Origin: Actinomycetes bacterium
Lineage (GTDB): Bacteria > Actinomycetota > Thermoleophilia > RBG-16-64-13
NCBI GenBank assembly: GCA_021815245.1
Contig: JAKAHF010000070.1
Coordinates: 1-8,187, forward strand
Direction: 5' to 3'
DNA: 8,187 bases
The translations under genes and the position numbers were made by a program. This document shows, piece after piece, positions 1 through 4,791 of the stretch (its first letter is position 1; each line of letters begins with the position of its first letter). The notes under the pieces are model-generated. The model made no database searches, had not been told where the DNA came from, and saw only the letters and a program-made list of their open reading frames with translations.

Positions 1-414
1 GCGGCGATCGACCACTTGGGCGATGAGGGCGGTCGCGGCGGGCGGACCCGCGCTCGCGCCGACACCCTGCAGCAGGCGAGCGACTATGAACCACGGATAC
101 GACGACGCGACCGCGAACAGCACGAGTCCGGCAACAAAGATGCCGCCCGAGGCCATGAGGGTCCGCCCTCCCCACCGCACCCCCGCCAGTCCCATGGGAA
201 TGGCGCCAAGAGCGGTCGTGACCATGAACATCGACGTGAGGAGTCCGATCTGTGAGCCGGAGAGACCGAATCGGTCTTCCATCTCTCCCGCGACGACCGG
301 GACGAGCGAGAGGCACATGCCGGTGACCGTCAGGTACACCATCAGGGCCAGTCCGAGCAGAAACGCGCTCCGCTTCGACTGGGTGAGCGGGGAAGCGACG
401 CCGACCGCCTCCAC
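1..414 (-). CDS. MFS transporter, N-terminal part (gene runs off the left edge)
   Basis: This is the first 138 codons of a major facilitator superfamily permease; the 3' end lies outside the window. After a short polar N-terminus (about 17 residues) comes a hydrophobic helix (FLLGLALMVYLTVTG), then an amphipathic stretch, TM2, and a loop GLAGVRWGGRTLM that fits the MFS motif A (GxxxDRxGRR-like) between TM2 and TM3. TM3 and TM4 follow, and TM4 carries ARLLQGVGAS, the RxxQG motif B typical of drug/proton antiporters of the 12- or 14-TM type. The substrate cannot be told from this part. The chosen start is GTG at 414; an in-frame stop (TGA at 462-460) lies upstream and no ATG is available before TM1. 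Its own ribosome site is weak (GGGGA 8 bases upstream), but a 15-codon ORF with a strong site ends one base before it, suggesting translational coupling or a frameshift. The family is sure; the exact start is less so. Confidence 0.9.
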   Translation of the reverse strand, partial: MEAVGVASPLTQSKRSAFLLGLALMVYLTVTGMCLSLVPVVAGEMEDRFGLSGSQIGLLTSMFMVTTALGAIPMGLAGVRWGGRTLMASGGIFVAGLVLFAVASSYPWFIVARLLQGVGASAGPPAATALIAQVVDRR

Positions 415-415
415 G

Positions 416-463
416 TCAGCGGTCCCCGAAGGATGCCGAAGCCCCGACCAGCTGTCGCCTCAT
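416..463 (-). CDS. 15-codon leader ORF coupled to the MFS gene
   Basis: ATG at 463 lies 5 bases downstream of a near-perfect Shine-Dalgarno (GGGAGG) and opens a short frame reading MRRQLVGASASFGDR, ending at TGA 418-416. The GTG start of the transporter follows after one base, so ribosomes ending here could re-initiate on the transporter. The two frames differ by one base: a single-base deletion in this stretch would join this ATG to the transporter. It may therefore be a true leader peptide, a natural frameshift, or a sequencing error. The peptide has no run of one amino acid that would mark a classical attenuator. Confidence 0.45.
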   Translation of the reverse strand: MRRQLVGASASFGDR

Positions 464-517
464 AGCCACCTCCCAGAGAGAGCACACCATTCGGCCGGCC
501 CGGCTTCCGGCTGTCTC

Positions 518-546
518 ACACTAGGAGGGTATGACCGAAACGTCAA
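518..546 (-). promoter_or_regulatory. Putative sigma-A-type promoter of the leader/MFS transcript
   Basis: On the minus strand TTGACG (546-541) is followed after 17 bases by TAGTGT (523-518), matching the housekeeping -35 consensus in five of six positions and the TAnnnT form of the -10 box. Transcription would start near 511, giving a leader of about 48 bases before the ATG at 463. An inverted repeat TGAC-6-GTCA overlaps the -35 box and the first spacer bases and could be part of an operator, but it is short. The leader itself has a GCCGG/CCGGC inverted repeat just upstream of the ribosome site. Confidence 0.55.
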
Positions 547-576
547 GCCACTCGGAAGATCGGCATGCGTGATGGG

Positions 577-590
577 GCCGGGCTCCCGGC
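577..590 (-). terminator. Weak GC hairpin in the spacer between the Cys-rich gene and the MFS gene
   Basis: GCCGG and CCGGC pair around a 4-base loop. There is no U tract after it on the minus strand, so it is at best a U-less terminator for the Cys-rich gene. A second hairpin, GCAAC-GGAA-GTTGC with a purine-rich tetraloop, lies at 634-647. The spacer 464-691 otherwise contains only the promoter described separately. Confidence 0.2.
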
Positions 591-691
591 ACCGCCGACG
601 GGTCGATCATTCGCTGGACGAACCATCTGGAACGCAACTTCCGTTGCCTTTCGCACGTATGCAACGTTCATCGCAGTGTTTGATGACGAGG

Positions 692-904
692 CTACTTCCG
701 CAGGGCAGTGCGCTTGATGTTGATCGCCCCGCACTTGTTGCACCTGAACTTCCGCACTCGACTGCCATGGAGTAGACCGAGCCGTGGGCCCCTCGGCTCG
801 ACGTCGTGCTCCACCTCCACGACCAGTTGCCAGTCGTGCCAACAGACGAGTTGCCTGCAGATGCATATCAAGCGTGAACGCACGCCTTCATCGCCAGCGC
901 TCAC
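692..904 (-). CDS. Small Cys-rich protein, putative zinc ribbon, not identified
   Basis: This 70-residue frame starts at GTG 904, five bases downstream of GGGAGG, an excellent Shine-Dalgarno, and its codons mostly end in G or C like the neighbouring genes, which supports real coding. Cysteines lie at 14, 16, 21 (ICICRQLVCWH) and at 55 and 58 (RKFRCNKCGAINIKRT). The C-terminal CxxCGxIN pattern recalls the second half of small zinc ribbons such as the phage Mu Com protein, while the middle (about residues 26-50) is longer than in Com and charged. The pairs are plausible zinc ligands; RNA or DNA binding would be a guess. It is not ribosomal protein L33 by pattern, although rpmG often occupies this site after sigH. 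It follows the tRNA-Thr gene by 48 bases in the same direction and may share its transcript. No function is assigned. Confidence 0.65.
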   Translation of the reverse strand: MSAGDEGVRSRLICICRQLVCWHDWQLVVEVEHDVEPRGPRLGLLHGSRVRKFRCNKCGAINIKRTALRK

Positions 905-952
905 GTGCGCCTCCCTCAGTACGACCTGGGCCGGCAAACGGACGGAGCGAGG

Positions 953-1024
953 AGCCGGCGAAGGGACTTGAACCCCCAACCTGCTGATTACAAATCAGCT
1001 GCTCTACCATTGAGCTACACCGGC
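953..1024 (-). tRNA. tRNA-Thr (anticodon UGU)
   Basis: The full cloverleaf can be drawn by hand: acceptor stem GCCGGTG/CGCCGGC (7 pairs, one G-U), D stem GCTC/GAGC with loop AATGGTA, anticodon stem GCTGA/TCAGC with loop TTTGTAA, a 5-base variable loop, T stem GGGGG/CCCTT (two G-U pairs) and T loop TTCAAGT. The anticodon TGT lies at 992-990 and reads ACA, with wobble to other Thr codons. The discriminator base is U and CCA is not encoded (TCC follows the acceptor stem), so CCA must be added by nucleotidyltransferase. The gene lies between sigH and the small Cys-rich gene, a place where tRNA-Thr is also found in other high-GC Gram-positives. Confidence 0.97.
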
Positions 1025-1043
1025 ACGCAGATCGAACTGGGAG

Positions 1044-1049
1044 ATTGTA
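1044..1049 (-). promoter_or_regulatory. -10 box of a putative tRNA-Thr promoter
   Basis: TACAAT on the minus strand lies 19 bases upstream of the first tRNA base, which suits a short 5' leader removed by RNase P. The -35 element is unclear: TGAACA (1075-1070) resembles TTGACA but would leave a 20-base spacer, and nothing better lies at 17 bases. Confidence 0.45.
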
Positions 1050-1125
1050 GCGCGCCGGATTGCCTGCGGTGTTCACCGAGGTCAGAGAATCATCGCCGCT
1101 GGGTGCCGCTCGTCGGCGGGTGGCC

Positions 1126-1145
1126 GCCGCCGGTAGGCCGGCGGC
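1126..1145 (-). terminator. Perfect 8-bp GC hairpin after sigH
   Basis: GCCGCCGG and CCGGCGGC pair fully around a 4-base loop, 23 bases past the sigH stop and well before the tRNA promoter. No U tract follows, as is common for terminator-like hairpins in high-GC Gram-positives. It could end the ispD-sigH transcript or stabilise its 3' end. The stem is symmetric, so it would form on either strand. Confidence 0.4.
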
Positions 1146-1168
1146 CCGTGACTGCGCCGTGGCGCGTG

Positions 1169-1825
1169 CTACTGGATCACGCGCCGGCTTTCGAGGTGCA
1201 TCGTCACTTTGCGCTTGATGCGCTGCAGAGCATTGTCGACGGTCTTGGTATCGTGGTCGATCCGCTCGGCTATGGCCTCATAGGAGTTGCCTTCGAGGTA
1301 GTACTTCAGCACCTTCGACTCGAGCGGGCTGAGAAGCCGCACGAGGCAATCGGTGAGGCTGATGCACTCCTCGGAGCTGATCACCTGCTGCACCGGGTCG
1401 CTCGAGCGACCCGAGGGGATGATGTCGGCGAGGGTACGGCCGTCGTAGTCGGAGCTCGACGGCGAGTGACTGAAGCTCACATACGTGTTGAGGGGTTGGT
1501 GCTTCTGCCGCGACGCCGTCTTGATGGCGGTGATGATCTGCCGTGTGACACACAGCTCGGCGAAGCTTCGGAAGGTGGTACTGCGGCCCCATTCGTAGTC
1601 TCGGATGGCTTTGTACAAGCCGATGTTGCCTTCTTGCGTGAGATCGTCGAGATCTCCCCCCGCGATGAAGTACGAATTGGCTTTGAGCCTCACAAATTGG
1701 CGATAGCGCGTCAGTAGCTTGTTCGTTGACTCCACGTCGCCGTTCTTGGCACGGGCGACCAGCTCCTCGTCGGTGAACTCGGGAAAGGCCTTCTCCACGA
1801 CCTTCCGAGCAAGCGCAGCTTCCAT
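1169..1825 (-). CDS. sigH: RNA polymerase sigma factor, SigH (sigma-30) type
   Basis: This 218-residue sigma-70-family factor directs RNA polymerase to alternative promoters; in Bacillus SigH serves transition to stationary phase, sporulation and competence, but the regulon here is unknown. Region 2 spans about residues 17-107: DEELVARAKNGD at the start, the core-binding GDLDDLTQEGNIGLYKAIRDY near 57-77, and the -10-contacting segment rich in R/T/F (TTFRSFAELCVTRQI). A variable linker with SHSPSSSDYDG follows, then region 4 (about 163-212) with a helix-turn-helix SYEAIAERIDHDTKTVDNAL. Length and lack of regions 1 and 3 match the SigH group and exclude RpoD. ATG 1825 is preceded by GGGAGGG about 10 bases upstream. 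It follows the YacP-type RNase gene by 60 bases, the same order as in Bacillus, which supports the assignment. Confidence 0.93.
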   Translation of the reverse strand: MEAALARKVVEKAFPEFTDEELVARAKNGDVESTNKLLTRYRQFVRLKANSYFIAGGDLDDLTQEGNIGLYKAIRDYEWGRSTTFRSFAELCVTRQIITAIKTASRQKHQPLNTYVSFSHSPSSSDYDGRTLADIIPSGRSSDPVQQVISSEECISLTDCLVRLLSPLESKVLKYYLEGNSYEAIAERIDHDTKTVDNALQRIKRKVTMHLESRRVIQ

Positions 1826-1860
1826 CCCTCGTTTCCCTCCCGCCTCGAGTTGGAGGGTCA

Positions 1861-1885
1861 GACGCCGTCTCCGTCTTTGACGGCT
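1861..1885 (-). promoter_or_regulatory. Small inverted repeats between yacP and sigH
   Basis: Directly after the yacP stop, minus-strand GCCGTC pairs with GACGGC; alternatively CCGTC pairs with GACGG around AAA. The two foldings exclude each other. No U tract follows, so it may modulate sigH expression or mRNA stability rather than terminate. This is a weak, short structure. Confidence 0.25.
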
Positions 1886-2398
1886 CTACTTGTCGGCATC
1901 TTCGGTGAGCTGCTGCCGAAGAGCCTTGAGTCTGTCTGCCGTCTTGGAGTCGACCCTGTCCTCGATCCTGTGACCCATTGTAATGCAATTCTCAGGATTT
2001 GCAATCCTTTTTGTGTGAATCTGCAGATCCTCGATGAATTGCCTTGCCGATCGCCGGATCACGTTAGGCCGGAAGATGGTCTTTTGCAGGTTGTAGTCGG
2101 AGGACACAACGACCACATTTTGCCCTGCAGATAAGGCAAAAACCTCCCTCTCGATGATGCTGTCTGCCGACCTCGAGAAGGAGCCGAAATACACCTCAAC
2201 ATTCCTTGTTGCAGACTCGCTCTTCTGCAACGTTTGCACCTTCGAATCGAACACGATGATGGCCCGATCGCTGGTGCCCCCCATGAAGCTCGCTATGCGA
2301 TCTATCAGATGGTTGCGCTGATCCTCGAGATCCTCGACCGATTGGTGCCCGAGGAACTGATGCAGCACGTTGTAACCATCGATCAGATAGACGCCCAC
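1886..2398 (-). CDS. yacP: NYN-domain endoribonuclease, YacP/Rae1 family
   Basis: The 170-residue product has the length of Bacillus YacP (Rae1), a PIN-like RNase that cuts mRNA in the ribosomal A site. Visible motifs are the N-terminal VYLIDGYNVL with the first catalytic-type Asp (D7), IIVFDSK (D51), SRSADSIIEREV (D79, E83) and VVVSSDYNLQKTIF (D101), a typical set of acidic residues for metal-dependent cleavage. The start is GTG 2398, 5 bases after AAGAGG; it places the DGYN motif at the usual distance from the N-terminus, and longer in-frame starts would overlap rlmB. It lies between rlmB (37-base gap) and sigH as in Bacillus. Its GC content (hand count over 1921-2340: 221 of 420, 53%) is clearly lower than in rlmB, cysS or gltX, with a 37% GC line at 1981-2040. 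The family is sure; A-site cleavage is inferred from the homologue. Confidence 0.9.
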   Translation of the reverse strand: MGVYLIDGYNVLHQFLGHQSVEDLEDQRNHLIDRIASFMGGTSDRAIIVFDSKVQTLQKSESATRNVEVYFGSFSRSADSIIEREVFALSAGQNVVVVSSDYNLQKTIFRPNVIRRSARQFIEDLQIHTKRIANPENCITMGHRIEDRVDSKTADRLKALRQQLTEDADK

Positions 2399-2435
2399 AC
2401 GAACCTCTTCCCGCGAGCGTCCGTCAGCATGGCGC

Positions 2436-3311
2436 TCACGGCGTCTCTTTCTCGTTCGTGCCGCGCGGCACGAATCCTCCAACATCTCCGCGCGCCTTTT
2501 CGTCGCGCTGCCTGACAGCCTCATACAGGAGGATGGCGGCCGACACGCTGGCGTTGAGCGACGACACCTCTCCGGCCAGCGGCAGGCTGACCATCGCATC
2601 ACAGAGCGAGCCGACCCTCTTGCCCAGCCCCTGCCCCTCGGAGCCCACCACGAAGACCGTCGGATAGGTGTAGTCCTGGGACGTGTACCGCGACGACGCC
2701 TCGGCGGCCGCTCCGTAGACCCAGAAGCCCTTCGCCTTGGCGGTCTGCAGGAAGTCGGCCAGATTACGCACCATCGCTATCGCCGCGTGTTCGGTGGCTC
2801 CGGCCGAGGTCTTCACCACCGTAGCGGTGACTTGCGCGGCCCTGTGCCGCGGAATGATCACCCCCGCTCCCGCGGCTTCGGCAGTGCGGATGACAGCGCC
2901 CAGGTTGTGCGGGTCTTGTATCTCATCGAGCGCGATCACGAGACTGCGCTCGGCCAGCAGCCGGTCGGGGTCGGCATAGACATATGGATCGACCAAGGCC
3001 GCGATGTCTTGGTGGTCGGCACTGCCTGTGAGTTCAGCCAGATCGTGAGCCGAAAGGCGCTTGATCACCGGCTTCGACGCCGAGGCGGAGAGCGCCCCCT
3101 CGAGGGCCTGATCGGGCGTCGCGGCGGCGATGAGCACCGCATGCACCCGGCGTCGACCTCGTAGGGCCTCGATCACCGGATTGCGGCCGTAGACAAGGTC
3201 GAGGCCCGCGGCAGCCGCACCCGGGGCTTCATGCCCGGCACGCCGCTGCTCGGCTGCGTCCTCCCGCGAAGAGCGACCCCGGTGCGGCGCCTCCACGTCG
3301 CGCGAGGGCAC
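2436..3311 (-). CDS. rlmB: 23S rRNA (guanosine-2'-O-)-methyltransferase, RlmB/TrmH family
   Basis: This SPOUT enzyme transfers a methyl group from S-adenosylmethionine to a ribose 2'-OH; in E. coli RlmB the target is G2251 in the 23S P loop. After a basic, Ala-rich tail (residues 1-36) comes the substrate-binding domain (LDLVYGRNPVIEALRG, about 37-112), then the SpoU domain (122-270) with all three motifs: ALDEIQDPHNLGAVIRTA (127-144), VVGSEGQGL (221-229) and SLPLAGEVSSLNASVSAAI (242-260), which forms the knot and AdoMet site. The start is uncertain: GTG 3311 has GGGAG five bases upstream and is preferred; the frame stays open into cysS. A strong Shine-Dalgarno at the cysS stop (3365-3357) has no start codon at a suitable distance. 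The gap to cysS is 52 bases with this start. The exact RNA target is inferred, since paralogues modify other sites. Confidence 0.93.
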   Translation of the reverse strand: MPSRDVEAPHRGRSSREDAAEQRRAGHEAPGAAAAGLDLVYGRNPVIEALRGRRRVHAVLIAAATPDQALEGALSASASKPVIKRLSAHDLAELTGSADHQDIAALVDPYVYADPDRLLAERSLVIALDEIQDPHNLGAVIRTAEAAGAGVIIPRHRAAQVTATVVKTSAGATEHAAIAMVRNLADFLQTAKAKGFWVYGAAAEASSRYTSQDYTYPTVFVVGSEGQGLGKRVGSLCDAMVSLPLAGEVSSLNASVSAAILLYEAVRQRDEKARGDVGGFVPRGTNEKETP

Positions 3312-3363
3312 GTGCGCTCCCGGCTTGCCGGCCGGCGGACGACGCTTGGCCGGTTGTCCTCCC

Positions 3364-4788
3364 CTATCGGGTCGCGACGATCTTGTAGCCACCAGGCACG
3401 TCCCGCACTTCGTAGCCGGCATCGGCTATGGCCGCGCGCAATTCGTCGGCACGGGCGAAGTCACGCCCCGCGCGCGCCTGCTGCCGCTCCTCGGCCATGG
3501 CCGCAATGTCGGCCGGGATGGTCTCATCAGCCGCCGTGACCGCATCGAGACCCAGCACGTGCGCCATGGCGGCCATCTGAGCGCGAACGTCGGCGGCATC
3601 GGCCGGGTCGAGTTGCCCGGCGGCGATGGCGGCGTTGGCTTCACGGGCCAGACCGAAGACCTCGGCCAGAGCGGCCGCGGTGTTGAGATCATCTGAGAGG
3701 GCTTCGTCGAAGGCCTGGCGCCGAGCGGCGGCTCGTTCGCGAAGCGCTGGGCGTGCAGCGGGTGACGCCGCGGTCTCCGTTGGGCCGGTCCCCGTTGGAG
3801 AAGCCGACACATCGGCAAGCTCACGGAAGGCGTTGCGGAGCCGCTCGACCTGCTGCTCGGCTTCCTCGAGCACGTCGCCGCCGAACTCCATGGGGCTGCG
3901 GTAGTGGCTGTTGAGGAAGAGGGTTATCAGCGCCTCAGGGCGGTGGGCGTCGAGAACCGACCGCAGAGTGAGGATGTTGCCCAAGCTCTTCGACATCTTC
4001 TGTTCGCTCAGGTTGAGCATGCCGTTGTGCATCCAGAAGCGCACGAAAGGCAGGTCGATCGCGCCCTCAGTCTGTGCGACCTCATTCTCGTGGTGCGGAA
4101 AGATGAGATCACGACCCCCGCCATGGATGTCAAACCCGGCGCCCAGGTACTTCAGGCTCATGGCCGAGCACTCGATGTGCCATCCCGGACGCCCTGGCCC
4201 CCAAGGGCTGTCCCATGCGGGTTCGCCGGGTTTGGCGCCCTTCCAGAGAGCGAAATCGAGAGGATCGCGTTTGTCGTCACCGATCTGGATTCGGGCCCCG
4301 TGGCGCATCTCGTCGGGCTGCTGTTTCGACAGCTTGCCGTACGCCGCGTAGCTGCGCACGTCGAAGTACACATCGGGACCCGATTGATAGGCGTGGCCGT
4401 TCTCGACCAGTTTGTTGATGAGGTCGACGATCTCCTGGATGTGCTCGGTCGCTAGCGGCTCCACGTCGGGACGGCCAAGCCCGAGCCGGTCGGTGTCATC
4501 GCGATAGGCCTGCGCGAACTCGGCGGCGACTTCGCTGGCCGGCCGGCCTTCGTTCGCGCCCTTCTGGATGATGCGATCGTCGATGTCGGTGATGTTCTCG
4601 ACGAGTGTGACCCGGTAGCCGAGCGACTCGAAGTAGCGTTTGGCGATCATCGACACGACATACGGACGAGCATTGCCCACGTGCACGTAGTTGTAGACCG
4701 TCGGACCACAGAAATACATGGTCACGTGATCGCCGTCGCGCGGGATGAAGTCACGTTTCTCCTGACTCAGGGAGTCGTACAGACGCAT
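3364..4788 (-). CDS. cysS: Cysteinyl-tRNA synthetase
   Basis: This class I synthetase charges tRNA-Cys with cysteine and is cytosolic. Its 474 residues match the family length. The HIGH signature is HVGN (36-39) in the Rossmann fold, and KMSKS is at 264-268. The catalytic zinc ligands are all visible: C27 (YFCGPT), C207 (WHIECSAM), H232 and E236 (FPHHENE), corresponding to C28, C209, H234 and E238 of E. coli. The C-terminal anticodon domain ends with GRDFARADELRAAIADAGY and a VPGGYKI tail. An Ala/Pro/Thr-rich linker at about 328-350 is longer than usual and probably disordered. ATG 4788 follows the gltX stop by 3 bases, with AAAGGTG about 9 bases upstream. Nothing leaves room for a T-box, so regulation by uncharged tRNA at this gene is unlikely. 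It is not the MshC paralogue, which makes mycothiol, because position and length fit CysS. Confidence 0.97.
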   Translation of the reverse strand: MRLYDSLSQEKRDFIPRDGDHVTMYFCGPTVYNYVHVGNARPYVVSMIAKRYFESLGYRVTLVENITDIDDRIIQKGANEGRPASEVAAEFAQAYRDDTDRLGLGRPDVEPLATEHIQEIVDLINKLVENGHAYQSGPDVYFDVRSYAAYGKLSKQQPDEMRHGARIQIGDDKRDPLDFALWKGAKPGEPAWDSPWGPGRPGWHIECSAMSLKYLGAGFDIHGGGRDLIFPHHENEVAQTEGAIDLPFVRFWMHNGMLNLSEQKMSKSLGNILTLRSVLDAHRPEALITLFLNSHYRSPMEFGGDVLEEAEQQVERLRNAFRELADVSASPTGTGPTETAASPAARPALRERAAARRQAFDEALSDDLNTAAALAEVFGLAREANAAIAAGQLDPADAADVRAQMAAMAHVLGLDAVTAADETIPADIAAMAEERQQARAGRDFARADELRAAIADAGYEVRDVPGGYKIVATR

Positions 4789-4791
4789 CGC

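Noticed and set aside
23..775. Plus-strand open frame of 250 codons
   Set aside because: It lies opposite the MFS gene, the promoter region and the end of the Cys-rich gene; its product is low-complexity (many Arg, Pro, Ser) with no domain.
543..866. Minus-strand frame overlapping the small Cys-rich gene
   Set aside because: It has a poor ribosome site, no recognisable motif and runs through the intergenic promoter; the frame starting at GTG 904 fits codon use and the Shine-Dalgarno better.
692..904. Small gene as ribosomal protein L33 (rpmG)
   Set aside because: The L33 pattern (CxxC near the N-terminus and a Cys pair in a KYCPxCxxHT-type C-terminus) is not present; only position and the presence of Cys pairs agree.
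905..1717. Plus-strand open frame of 270 codons
   Set aside because: It runs through the tRNA-Thr gene and antisense to sigH, so it is a shadow frame.
4789..4791. T-box riboswitch before cysS or gltX
   Set aside because: Only 3 bases separate gltX and cysS, and ispF overlaps gltX, so there is no leader to hold a T-box.
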